Counted from the first letter of the stretch, positions 16,403 through 22,271 are shown. The stretch: 22,553 nt of DNA from an uncultured Bacteroidales bacterium (GCA_934726455.1 CAKVDS010000041.1:1-22553), one strand, 5' to 3'. The notes: generated by a model from the sequence alone, not told the origin. A program made the numbers and translations.

Positions 16403-18454
16403 ATGGAAAACAAATACGAATTCTTAAGCAAATATGCCATAGACCTCAATGAGGCCGCGGCAAATGGAAAACTTGACCCGGTGATCGGGCGAGATGAGGA
16501 GATCCGGCGCGTGCTGCAGATTTTGAGCAGGCGCACGAAGAACAATCCGATTCTCGTAGGTGAGCCGGGTGTGGGCAAGACGGCAATCTCCGAAGGCATC
16601 GCCACGAAGATCGTCAACGGACAAGTGCCTGAGAACCTCAAGGACCGCAAGGTCTTCTCCCTTGACATGGGTGCGCTCATCGCAGGTGCCAAATATCAGG
16701 GTGAATTTGAGGAACGTCTCAAGGGAGTGGTCAAAGAAGTCGTGGACAGCGACGGGCAGATCATCCTCTTCATAGATGAAATACACACGCTTGTGGGCGC
16801 AGGCCGCTCTTCAGGCGCAATGGATGCCTCCAACATCCTCAAGCCGGCATTGGCACGAGGTGAACTGAGGACCATAGGTTCAACCACCCTCGACGAGTAC
16901 CAGAAGTATTTCGAGCAGGACAAGGCCTTGGAGCGCCGTTTCCAGAAAGTCATGGTGGACGAGCCGAGTCCGGCGGAGTCAATCGCCATCCTGCGTGGTC
17001 TTAAAGAGAAATATGAGAACCACCACCGCGTCAGCATCGAGGACGATGCCTTGATCGCAGCCGTGAACCTCAGCCACAGGTACATCAACAACCGTTATCT
17101 CCCGGACAAGGCCATCGACCTTGTCGATGAGGCGGCATCCAAACTGCGTCTTGAGATGAACTCCGTACCGGAGCCTATCGATGACCTCAACAGCAAGATA
17201 CGCCAGCTGGAGATTGAGAAGGAAGCCATCAAACGCGAGGGCACGAGCCTGAAGTCAGAGAAGCTTGACGAGGAGCTCAAGAAGTGCAAGGAGGACAGGG
17301 ATGCCCTCACTAAGCGCTGGGACGAGGAAAAAGGCATCGTCACGGAGCTCAACAACCTCCGTCAGAACATCGAGGACTACAAACGCGACGCAGCTATAGC
17401 CGAGCGGGCCGGTGACTATGGCAAGGTGGCTGAAATCCGCTATGGCAAGATGGCCGACGCCCAGAAGAAGGTCGATGAACTCAGCGCAAAGCAGGCTGCA
17501 ATCAAAGATCCTATCATCACCGAGGCGGTAACCCCAGAAGACATCGCCGAGGTAGTGGCCCGCTGGACCGGTATCCCGGTCAACAGGATGCTGGAGAGCG
17601 AGAAGGAGAAACTCCTCAGGATGGAGAGCGAACTCCACAAGAGGGTCGTAGGTCAGGACAAGGCCATCGAGGCCGTATCCGATGCCGTAAGACGCAACCG
17701 CGCCGGACTCTCCAACGAGCACAGGCCTATCGGTTCATTCCTCTTCCTCGGTACGACAGGTGTAGGTAAGACCGAGCTGGCGAAAGCCTTGGCCGAGTTC
17801 CTGTTCAACGATGAGAGCATGATGACCCGTATCGACATGAGCGAGTATCAGGAAAGCCACACCGTCAGCAGGCTCATAGGTGCCCCTCCGGGATATGTAG
17901 GATACGATGAGGGCGGACAGCTCACGGAAGCCGTAAGGCGCAAGCCTTATTCAGTAGTACTGCTTGACGAGATCGAGAAAGCCCATCCGGATGTGTTCAA
18001 CATCCTGCTTCAGGTGCTTGACGACGGGCGTCTGACGGACAACAAGGGCCGCACTGTGGACTTCAAAAACACCATCCTCATCATGACCTCCAACCTCAAG
18101 GAGGAGGACTTGAAGTTGCGCATGCGTCCTGAATTCATCAACCGTATCGACGAGATCGTCACCTTCGATCCTCTGACCAAGGAGGACATCCGCAAGATTG
18201 TCAGGATGCAGATGGAGATACTCCGCAAGAAACTTGAGGAGGACAATGTCTCTCTGACTTTCACCAAGGCGTTCGAAGATGACATGGTCGAGAACGGTTA
18301 CGACCCGGAATTCGGTGCACGTCCTGTCAAGAGGCTGATTCAGAGGGAGCTTGTCAACCAGCTCGCAAAGGAGATCCTCGAGGGCAAAGTCCACAAAGAT
18401 TCTGTGATCGAGGTGGACAGCGTTAACGGGCAGACGGTTCTGAAGAACAAATAA
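16403..18454 (+). CDS. clpB: Disaggregase ClpB lacking the N-terminal domain
   Basis: This 683-aa Hsp100 ATPase works with DnaK to extract proteins from aggregates. D1 has Walker A GEPGVGKT (53-60), FIDEIHTLVGAG, GSTTLDEYQKYFEQDKALERRF (arginine finger region) and LPDKAIDLVDEAAS. A ClpB-type coiled-coil M-domain spans about 255-375. D2 has Walker A GTTGVGKT (about 450-457), the pore loop GAPPGYVGYDEGG, VVLLDEIEKAHPDVFN and RPEFINRIDEIV. The usual N-terminal domain of about 150 residues is absent: Lys10-Tyr11 aligns with about residue 150 of E. coli ClpB, and an in-frame TGA at 16358-16360 rules out an upstream extension. D2 is also about 20 residues shorter between MTSNL and RPEF. The M-domain and lack of a UVR motif exclude ClpC; lack of an IGF/LGF loop excludes a ClpP partner. 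Confidence 0.93.
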   Translation: MENKYEFLSKYAIDLNEAAANGKLDPVIGRDEEIRRVLQILSRRTKNNPILVGEPGVGKTAISEGIATKIVNGQVPENLKDRKVFSLDMGALIAGAKYQGEFEERLKGVVKEVVDSDGQIILFIDEIHTLVGAGRSSGAMDASNILKPALARGELRTIGSTTLDEYQKYFEQDKALERRFQKVMVDEPSPAESIAILRGLKEKYENHHRVSIEDDALIAAVNLSHRYINNRYLPDKAIDLVDEAASKLRLEMNSVPEPIDDLNSKIRQLEIEKEAIKREGTSLKSEKLDEELKKCKEDRDALTKRWDEEKGIVTELNNLRQNIEDYKRDAAIAERAGDYGKVAEIRYGKMADAQKKVDELSAKQAAIKDPIITEAVTPEDIAEVVARWTGIPVNRMLESEKEKLLRMESELHKRVVGQDKAIEAVSDAVRRNRAGLSNEHRPIGSFLFLGTTGVGKTELAKALAEFLFNDESMMTRIDMSEYQESHTVSRLIGAPPGYVGYDEGGQLTEAVRRKPYSVVLLDEIEKAHPDVFNILLQVLDDGRLTDNKGRTVDFKNTILIMTSNLKEEDLKLRMRPEFINRIDEIVTFDPLTKEDIRKIVRMQMEILRKKLEEDNVSLTFTKAFEDDMVENGYDPEFGARPVKRLIQRELVNQLAKEILEGKVHKDSVIEVDSVNGQTVLKNK

Positions 18455-18462
18455 ATCAAAAA

Positions 18463-18506
18463 TCAGATTTTTTGGTCCGAAATCTTTGCAGAAACAAAAA
18501 ATCTGA
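18463..18506. repeat. 12-bp inverted repeat spanning the tRNA-Gly promoter
   Basis: TCAGATTTTTTG (18463-18474) and CAAAAAATCTGA (18495-18506) are perfect inverted copies with a 20-nt gap. One arm lies inside the promoter spacer and the -33 element is in the gap. It could be the 3' hairpin of the clpB mRNA or an operator; it lacks a trailing T-run. Confidence 0.45.
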
Positions 18507-18515
18507 CTACCTTTG
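18485..18515 (+). promoter_or_regulatory. Consensus promoter of tRNA-Gly
   Basis: TTTG (18485-18488), a 19-bp spacer and TACCTTTG (18508-18515) match TTTG-N19-TAnnTTTG exactly. The start would be about 26 nt before the tRNA. Confidence 0.8.
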
Positions 18516-18547
18516 TAATCCCAAGCCGACAAGGCTCGGGATTTATT

Positions 18548-18620
18548 GCGGAAATAGCTCAGTTGGTAGAGCGCAACCTTGCCAAGGTTGAGGTCGCGGG
18601 TCCGAGTCCCGTTTTCCGCT
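18548..18620 (+). tRNA. tRNA-Gly(GCC)
   Basis: A full cloverleaf is present: acceptor GCGGAAA/TTTCCGC, D arm GCTC/GAGC, anticodon arm CAACC-TTGCCAA-GGTTG (anticodon GCC) and T arm GCGGG-TCCGAGT-CCCGT, discriminator T. CCA is not fully encoded. The T loop has C at position 55 where T is almost universal. It has its own promoter and a terminator directly after it. Confidence 0.97.
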
Positions 18621-18627
18621 CAAAGAT

Positions 18628-18652
18628 CAGTCACCTTCGGGTGGCTGTTTTT
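18628..18652 (+). terminator. Intrinsic terminator of tRNA-Gly
   Basis: CAGTCACC (18628-18635), a TTCG tetraloop and GGTGGCTG (18640-18647) form an 8-bp stem with one wobble pair, followed by TTTTT. Confidence 0.85.
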
Positions 18653-18692
18653 CGTTTACGGTACTCTCTCATGGCCCGCGACCTCAACTGTT

Positions 18693-18721
18693 CCCCTGAG
18701 GGGTCGGCGGCCCAGGCCGCC
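18693..18721. repeat. Two adjacent GC-rich palindromes downstream of comF
   Basis: CCCCT-G-AGGGG (18693-18703) and GGCGGCC-CA-GGCCGCC (18706-18721) lie end to end between the tRNA-Gly terminator and the comF stop codon. They could form the 3' hairpin of the leftward comF transcript, but no T-run follows on that strand. Confidence 0.4.
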
Positions 18722-18730
18722 AGGGGGTCT

Positions 18731-19087
18731 TCATTCCTCTCCGACGAAGGCGAGGGTGGCTACGGAGATTCTGGTCCGAAGGCCGAAGACCTCACGGAGA
18801 GCCGCGTGGCAGGCGGCAAGCGTGGAACCTGAAGTGAAGACATCATCCACCAGCAGGATATGCCGCAGGGCAGCTTGACTGCGGAACCGCTCCGGCACAG
18901 CAAATGCCCCGGTGACATTGCTCCGTTTTTTCTCGCCGGAAAGCCGCGTCTGGGTGGAAGTCCTGCGGATACGACGCAGCATATCCGGCATGCACACACA
19001 ACCAAGACGTCCTGCTACCTGTCCGGCAATCACCTCCGCCTGATTATATCCCCTCTTCCACCTCCTCAGCCAATGAAGCGGCACGTA
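18731..19087 (-). pseudogene. comF: comF, 3' half only, cut by prophage insertion
   Basis: About 118 residues remain from the C-terminal phosphoribosyltransferase-like half of ComF (GntX family). They include VPLHWLRRWKRGYNQAEVIA and the PRPP-loop motif HILLVDDVFTSGSTLAA. Full ComF proteins are about 220-240 aa, with an N-terminal zinc-ribbon region; that half is missing. The homology ends at about 19087, exactly where the TG-starting repeat of the mobile element begins. The only usable start left is a GTG at 19084, which would yield a headless protein. ComF is needed for DNA uptake in naturally competent bacteria; loss here would impair that function if it exists in this organism. The missing half is expected at the far end of the prophage. 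Confidence 0.8.
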
Positions 19088-19108
19088 TGGGGGTAAAAAC
19101 GAAATGTG
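19088..19108 (+). repeat. Terminal transposase-binding repeat, copy 1
   Basis: The shared pattern is TGGGGRTAAAA(A)CGAAATGT. This copy is at the comF junction and begins with TG, the terminal dinucleotide of Mu-family ends. Copies 2 and 3 lie in the same orientation, as with the L1-L3 sites of Mu. Confidence 0.65.
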
Positions 19109-19182
19109 TATAATAGGGTAGGGGAGTGGAGAGGTGTATGTGTGGTGATTATGAAAGGGTTAGGGGAGTGTGAGCCGTAAAC

Positions 19183-19202
19183 TGGGGATAAAACGAAATG
19201 TT
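19183..19202 (+). repeat. Transposase-binding repeat, copy 2
   Basis: TGGGGATAAAACGAAATGTT keeps the TGGGG lead of copy 1, which supports placing the element end at the TG of copy 1. It lies 95 bp inside the end. Confidence 0.65.
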
Positions 19203-19288
19203 ACTTTTGCTTTACTTATGCGTTACTTTTAAGGCTGTTTGAAAGCCATCATTTAAGTTTGAATGTTACATTGCCTTCAGAAAGGGTT

Positions 19289-19315
19289 AAAAAGGCCCTG
19301 TTCTGGAGGCTTTTT
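19289..19315 (+). terminator. Weak terminator-like hairpin in the left end
   Basis: AAAAAGGCC (19289-19297) and GGCTTTTT (19308-19315) can pair with one bulged G, ending in a T-run. No gene reads into it from the left within the element; it may insulate the phage from comF-side transcription. Confidence 0.4.
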
Positions 19316-19507
19316 CGTATATGGATAGGATTGCACGAGGAAGCCGTGGGTGCGTCTAAAACGCCAAAAATAGCTTGATTTGAGGTGTTGTTATGGTACT
19401 GTGGCACGGATGCCTATGATAACCTTTCAAAGATGGTTGAATAGCCTTTCAAAAGCCTTGTTTCTAAAACTGAGAGACGGAACAATATCATGGGCATAGA
19501 ATTGAAT

Positions 19508-19589
19508 GGGTGGACAGTTAGGTGGACGTTTGGGTGGACGGTGTAAAAAACGAAATGTGCGCGTTAGATGGACGTTTAGGTGGACATTT
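19508..19589 (+). repeat. Five-unit 12-bp iteron-like array around repeat copy 3
   Basis: Units begin at 19508, 19520, 19532, 19566 and 19578 and fit RGRTGGACRKTK. TGGAC recurs exactly every 12 bp within each block. The first three units abut copy 3 of the transposase-binding repeat (19544-19559), and the last two follow it after six more bases. A protein-binding array is likely: repressor operators, or a transposition enhancer. Confidence 0.7.
19544..19559 (+). repeat. Transposase-binding repeat, copy 3
   Basis: TAAAAAACGAAATGTG shares the core with copies 1 and 2 but lacks the TGGGG lead. It is embedded in the 12-bp repeat array. Confidence 0.6.
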
Positions 19590-19602
19590 TTGCGACACGG
19601 AC

Positions 19603-19620
19603 ACCCCTCTACATAGGGGT
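19603..19620. repeat. Small perfect hairpin in the left end
   Basis: ACCCCT (19603-19608) and AGGGGT (19615-19620) flank a 6-nt loop just after the 12-bp array. Its role is unknown. Confidence 0.4.
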
Positions 19621-19646
19621 TTAATTACATAAAATGCCTAAAAATG

Positions 19647-19697
19647 CACGGAAAATGGCGGTTAAGACCCCCTTTATGACACGGATTTGGCGGTTAA
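19647..19697 (+). repeat. Imperfect direct repeat CACGG...TGGCGGTTAA
   Basis: TGGCGGTTAA occurs at 19656-19665 and 19688-19697, each preceded by CACGG after four or three A/T bases. The copies are 32 bp apart, about three helical turns. Confidence 0.5.
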
Positions 19698-19764
19698 ATT
19701 TGGATGTAAATGGGTGATAGTGACAGGGTAAGATGCTTGCATTACCGAAAAAAGTGCGCAAAAT

Positions 19765-19796
19765 CTTGTTTTTGTTAATCAAAATTGGTTACTTTG
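19765..19796 (+). promoter_or_regulatory. Promoter of the putative small RNA
   Basis: CTTG (19765-19768), a 20-bp gap and TTACTTTG (19789-19796) are close to the Bacteroidota consensus. The start would be near 19803. Everything up to the terminator at 19909 lacks a convincing ORF. Confidence 0.5.
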
Positions 19797-19802
19797 CGTC
19801 AG

Positions 19803-19909
19803 CATTTGAAACGAGTCCACGAGACTCTCACTCCTTTCCTGGAAGGGTATTCGCCTCCTCGAAAAGAAGGAATAACGTCCAGCATTATCCCAGATGTTGG
19901 ACGTTTTTT
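19803..19909 (+). ncRNA. Putative prophage small RNA, about 107 nt
   Basis: A near-consensus promoter and a very strong terminator bracket about 107 nt. The RNA would fold into three hairpins: GAGTC-CACGA-GACTC (19813-19827), CCTTTC-CTG-GAAGGG near 19833-19847, and the 12-bp terminator stem. The open frames across it are short shadows. It lies between the phage end repeats and the first small ORF, transcribed towards the repressor 3' end. A regulatory RNA or an untranslated leader cut off by attenuation are the main options. Confidence 0.5.
19874..19909 (+). terminator. Strong intrinsic terminator of the small RNA
   Basis: AACGTCCAGCAT (19874-19885) pairs with ATGTTGGACGTT (19894-19905), one G-T wobble and an 8-nt loop, with a six-T run (19904-19909). 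A second hairpin, TTTCGC/GCGAAA (19907-19912 and 19919-19924) followed by TTTT, stands directly behind it. Confidence 0.85.
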
Positions 19910-19929
19910 CGCTTTTATGCGAAATTTTA

Positions 19930-20103
19930 ATGGCTTTACCCACGGGCCACAGGGGAAAAGGAGGTGTGAAGATCGTGGATTCAGTTTCAAATGCTAAAAA
20001 TGAAAAAGGTGAACTCATCTTTCGAATGTACATTACTACGAAAGATGGCAGGAGGATTTATCGCAAAAACGGACGTCCTTTTTGCTTCCGTGTGAATAAG
20101 TAG
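19930..20103 (+). CDS. Small basic protein of unknown function (prophage)
   Basis: A 57-aa ORF starts at an ATG just after the tandem terminators and ends VNKTAG-style with a stop at 20101-20103. It is rich in Lys, Arg and Gly (GRRIYRKNGRPFCFRVNK at the C-terminus) and has a mid-section that could form beta strands (GELIFRMYITTKDG). A purine-rich AGGAGG lies inside it, 10 nt before a GTG that would give a shorter 42-aa form. No family is recognised. A strong terminator follows, which supports a real transcription unit, but its promoter is not evident; it may depend on read-through of the small-RNA terminator. Confidence 0.5.
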   Translation: MALPTGHRGKGGVKIVDSVSNAKNEKGELIFRMYITTKDGRRIYRKNGRPFCFRVNK

Positions 20104-20119
20104 TCTTTAGTAGTTTTAT

Positions 20120-20150
20120 GTCAGTGCTTTGGGAGGCACTGACTTTTTTT
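20120..20150 (+). terminator. Intrinsic terminator after the 57-aa ORF
   Basis: GTCAGTGC (20120-20127) and GCACTGAC (20136-20143) form a perfect 8-bp stem with an 8-nt loop, followed by seven T. The T-run touches the stop codon of the convergent repressor gene. Confidence 0.85.
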
Positions 20151-20850
20151 ATTCCATTGTGTGAAAGGTTAGGGATGCTTTGACCAGAGCGAGGGCGGTG
20201 ACGCAGTTCATCGGGATGTCTTTCGGGGCGAAAGATGGGTTGAAACTGACGAGGCGGATCTTCTCTGGATCATCGGCTCTCTGAATATACTTTACTGCTG
20301 TATAGCTATCTCCGTCATAAATGAACGAAAGTAGATATATCTCACCCCAGAAGATACTATCCATTGAGAGTTCCTTCTTCTTGTACATCACAATATCTCC
20401 GCTTTTCAGCAGTGGTGACATTGACTCCCCACGTACATAGATAGCCCCATCAACTGGCGGAAGATTGGGGATATGCAGGTAGTCCTCTGGTTCAATGTTA
20501 TGGTTGTTGAAGATTGCCACTAAACCAGCGGTTGCATCGAAGTCGTAGAGAGGAATATTCTGCTCGGAGACCATGTTATCCGTCTTGAGCGGAAATGTAT
20601 GATTTGGAGTTACATCATTAGTATTGTTAAGCATATCTCCCTCTCCAGTCATGACCCATGGAATTGATACTTCTGGGTATGTGGCGAAAAATTTCGTCAG
20701 TACGTCTTCTGTAATCCCTGTTTTAGCTTCTAATGTGCCGCGAGAAACTCCTATTTTGGAATAAAACTCCCGTTTACTAATACCAATTTTATCAGCGAAT
20801 TGAAGGATTCTTTGCTTTACTGGCGAAATCTTTTGTATCTTTTCTTGCAT
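20149..20850 (-). CDS. Prophage repressor, XRE-type HTH plus LexA/S24 peptidase domain
   Basis: From the ATG at 20850 the protein has 233 aa. Residues about 10-60 form a helix-turn-helix (KIGISKREFYSKIGVSRGTL). The C-terminal half is an S24 domain with all self-cleavage features: the Ala108-Gly109 bond (DATAGLVA), Ser143 in RGESMSP and Lys187 in TAVKYIQ. This predicts RecA-stimulated autocleavage and prophage induction on DNA damage, as in LexA and lambda CI. The frame is open 38 codons further upstream, but that stretch covers the operator and promoters and is not protein-like, so Met at 20850 is chosen. It is divergent from the early operon and converges with the 57-aa ORF. Confidence 0.88.
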   Translation of the reverse strand: MQEKIQKISPVKQRILQFADKIGISKREFYSKIGVSRGTLEAKTGITEDVLTKFFATYPEVSIPWVMTGEGDMLNNTNDVTPNHTFPLKTDNMVSEQNIPLYDFDATAGLVAIFNNHNIEPEDYLHIPNLPPVDGAIYVRGESMSPLLKSGDIVMYKKKELSMDSIFWGEIYLLSFIYDGDSYTAVKYIQRADDPEKIRLVSFNPSFAPKDIPMNCVTALALVKASLTFHTME

Positions 20851-20868
20851 ATTGGCGAAATCTTTTGT
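20821..20868. repeat. 16-bp direct repeat flanking the repressor start codon
   Basis: TGGCGAAATCTTTTGT occurs at 20821-20836 and 20853-20868, exactly 32 bp apart. One copy is in codons 5-10 of the repressor, the other just upstream of its start and next to the early promoter. Binding there could autoregulate the repressor. Confidence 0.65.
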
Positions 20869-20876
20869 TATATTTG
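20869..20876 (+). promoter_or_regulatory. -7 element of the early (rightward) prophage promoter
   Basis: TATATTTG matches TAnnTTTG fully. A TTG lies about 21 bp upstream (20845-20847). The start would be near 20883, inside the operator dyad and about 57 nt before the first early gene. Confidence 0.5.
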
Positions 20877-20880
20877 CAGT

Positions 20881-20897
20881 GCTTAACACCGTTAAGC
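20881..20897. promoter_or_regulatory. Operator dyad between repressor and early operon
   Basis: GCTTAAC-ACC-GTTAAGC is a perfect 7-3-7 inverted repeat. It covers the predicted start of the early transcript and lies just downstream of the predicted repressor start, a natural site for the repressor or a Ner/Cro-like protein. Confidence 0.65.
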
Positions 20898-20903
20898 CGT
20901 GAA

Positions 20904-20911
20904 CAAAGGTA
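20904..20911 (-). promoter_or_regulatory. -7 element of the repressor promoter
   Basis: The minus strand reads TACCTTTG, a full TAnnTTTG match, with no clear -33 element. The transcript would start near 20900 and pass through the operator dyad. Confidence 0.45.
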
Positions 20912-20939
20912 CAAAAAACTAAGAATAAAATAAGAGAAT

Positions 20940-21587
20940 ATGGCAACGAGACGTGTTTACACACTGTATGGCGATGTGGAAGCCTTGAAAATTGCGATAG
21001 AACGGTTGGTGGAGAATTCCTTCGCCTTCCACTACACCGGGGAGTTCCTGTATGGCAATGCTCCGTGGGATGAATTCATTGAGAAGTTCTGCGGTGATAT
21101 CAAGGCCAGGCTTGTGACACGTACCGAGGAATGGGCTGATTTGGATGAGAGTTTTGAGCCTGTCGTACAACCAAGCGTCCATGTGAAGACAGAGAAGGAA
21201 ATGAATGCGCATGTCTTGCGTGTCCGGGGAATAATGCAAGAACTTGCATCCGAACTTGAATCGCTTGATCCAATCTACATCGGTGGGGAAGATTGGGATC
21301 CTGATGATGGCTACCTTTTCACTGCAGAAAGTACCTCTCCACTCCGGGAAGCTGCTGTCGCACGTGATCGGCAAGGGTCTGGATTAGGCGTACGGCCTCC
21401 GTATCAGAAGGATCTATCCGGATGCGTAGCTGCATCTCGTATTCGGCATCAAACGGAATGGGTTCTGAAAAAGAAAATGCCTGACGGGGATAGGCACGTG
21501 ATGATGTGCATCTCATTTTGTGACGGCGCAATACCGGAACCGCCAAATCCCTACAACGACCGGCTGTCAATTCGTCTTGACATATAA
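20940..21587 (+). CDS. Prophage early protein of unknown function
   Basis: This 215-aa ORF starts 57 nt after the predicted early transcription start. Residues 1-130 look like a soluble, acidic, mostly helical protein (VEALKIAIERLVENSFAFHY, DEFIEKFCGDIKARLVT, VLRVRGIMQELASELESLD). The last 85 residues look less protein-like, and the opposite strand over 21319-21603 has an ORF with a more natural composition. The true 3' end of this gene is therefore uncertain. No family is recognised. The position matches the first early gene of Mu-type phages, where Ner-like regulators sit, but no HTH is evident. Confidence 0.6.
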   Translation: MATRRVYTLYGDVEALKIAIERLVENSFAFHYTGEFLYGNAPWDEFIEKFCGDIKARLVTRTEEWADLDESFEPVVQPSVHVKTEKEMNAHVLRVRGIMQELASELESLDPIYIGGEDWDPDDGYLFTAESTSPLREAAVARDRQGSGLGVRPPYQKDLSGCVAASRIRHQTEWVLKKKMPDGDRHVMMCISFCDGAIPEPPNPYNDRLSIRLDI

Positions 21588-21603
21588 AGCATAACATTAC
21601 CAT
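21319..21603 (-). CDS. Candidate antisense small protein opposite the first early gene
   Basis: The minus-strand frame encodes up to 94 aa from the ATG at 21603. Its C-terminal half is natural-looking and amphipathic (EMQLRIRIDPSDTEAVRLIQ, then TLADHVRQQLPGVERYFLQ). The N-terminal half has a few cysteines (CFICQDELTAGRC). A -7 element TATCTTTG sits just before the start. Both strands are open here, so at most one may be real, or the two genes overlap tail to tail by 269 bp. The function is unknown. Confidence 0.35.
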   Translation of the reverse strand: MVMLCFICQDELTAGRCRDLAVPVLRRHKMRCTSSRAYPRQAFSFSEPIPFDAEYEMQLRIRIDPSDTEAVRLIQTLADHVRQQLPGVERYFLQ

Positions 21604-21607
21604 AGCG

Positions 21608-21615
21608 CAAAGATA
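21608..21615 (-). promoter_or_regulatory. -7-like element before the antisense ORF
   Basis: The minus strand reads TATCTTTG, a full TAnnTTTG match. The start would fall within a base or two of the ATG at 21603. No -33 TTTG is visible. Confidence 0.3.
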
Positions 21616-21636
21616 CGACAATTAAACACATCAATT

Positions 21637-22032
21637 ATGAGAGTATATATCAAAGTGACAGATTCGCTCCGAAGGGAGCTGGCTTCGAGGTTCGCGGTGT
21701 CCAAGCCTACCGTCTGGTCGGCGCTTAATTATCTGACAAAAAGTGACCTTGCAGAAGCGATCCGGCAATATGCCTTGGCCCATGGTGGTGCCATTGAGGA
21801 ACAGAACTTCGTCCCCAACTGCCGGACTGAATATACCGAGGATGAGATAATCCAGACATTCGCCGGAGGGGTGCAGGTCCGAATGGACAGGCATAAAGGG
21901 GATGTCAGTCTTATGCAGGGCGGAAAGGAGCTGGAGTCTTATGGGCCGATAAGCCTCCAAGCGTGGGGAAACCTGCTCTACCACGCCCAAAAACTGTCAG
22001 AGGAAATCATAGCCAAAGCGACAAAGAAATGA
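21637..22032 (+). CDS. Helix-turn-helix prophage early protein
   Basis: The 131-aa protein has an N-terminal HTH region (RRELASRFAVSKPTVWSALN at about 12-31, then a polar helix DLAEAIRQYALAHGG). The C-terminal part (about 60-130) is of unknown fold and includes DRHKGDVSLMQGGKELESYG. This looks like an early DNA-binding regulator of the Ner/Cro kind or a transposition accessory factor. It overlaps the next gene by 4 nt (ATGA). The start at 21637 follows a 49-bp gap after the preceding early ORF. Confidence 0.65.
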   Translation: MRVYIKVTDSLRRELASRFAVSKPTVWSALNYLTKSDLAEAIRQYALAHGGAIEEQNFVPNCRTEYTEDEIIQTFAGGVQVRMDRHKGDVSLMQGGKELESYGPISLQAWGNLLYHAQKLSEEIIAKATKK

Positions 22033-22214
22033 ATGACGCTCTGATATTCTTCCTGTGCCTGATTCTGATTGTGGGTGGATTGGTTGTCGTGGTGTTGACT
22101 GCGTTCTGGTGGGCGGTATGGCTGATAGCTTTTCCGATGATGTATGTTGGTGGTCTTGGCGCTATTGCGTTGTTGGACTTCTGGAAGAAGAACAGTAGAC
22201 GAAAACAGCGGTAA
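22029..22214 (+). CDS. Small prophage membrane protein
   Basis: The ATG at 22029 overlaps the stop of the HTH gene, implying coupled translation. The 61-aa product is almost wholly hydrophobic, with two adjoining membrane helices (about 4-26 and 28-50), and ends in a basic tail (KKNSRRKQR) that should face the cytoplasm. No family is recognised. Small membrane proteins near the lysogeny region of prophages can act in superinfection exclusion, but nothing in the sequence proves this. Confidence 0.6.
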   Translation: MNDALIFFLCLILIVGGLVVVVLTAFWWAVWLIAFPMMYVGGLGAIALLDFWKKNSRRKQR

Positions 22215-22247
22215 AATTGTTCATAGCATAAAGGATATTAGAGAAAT

Positions 22248-22267
22248 GGGGCTTACCGCTGTGCCCC
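22248..22267 (+). other. Hairpin just upstream of the tRNA-like element
   Basis: GGGGC (22248-22252) pairs with GCCCC (22263-22267) around a 10-nt loop, TTACCGCTGT. It ends 4 nt before the tRNA-like structure and may be part of the same structured RNA. Confidence 0.55.
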
Positions 22268-22271
22268 GAAT

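Noticed and set aside
16403..18454. ClpC or ClpA instead of ClpB
   Set aside because: A long ClpB-type M-domain is present, and there is no UVR motif or ClpP-binding loop.
18548..18620. tRNA-Gly as attachment site for the element starting at 19088
   Set aside because: The tRNA is intact with its own terminator, no copy of its 3' end was found nearby, and the element boundary lies inside comF.
19508..19589. CRISPR array
   Set aside because: Units are 12 bp without unique 30-40-bp spacers and no cas genes are present; this is an iteron-like array.
21631..21990. Minus-strand ORF opposite the HTH early gene
   Set aside because: The plus strand has a convincing HTH protein coupled to the next gene; the minus frame has no supporting signals.
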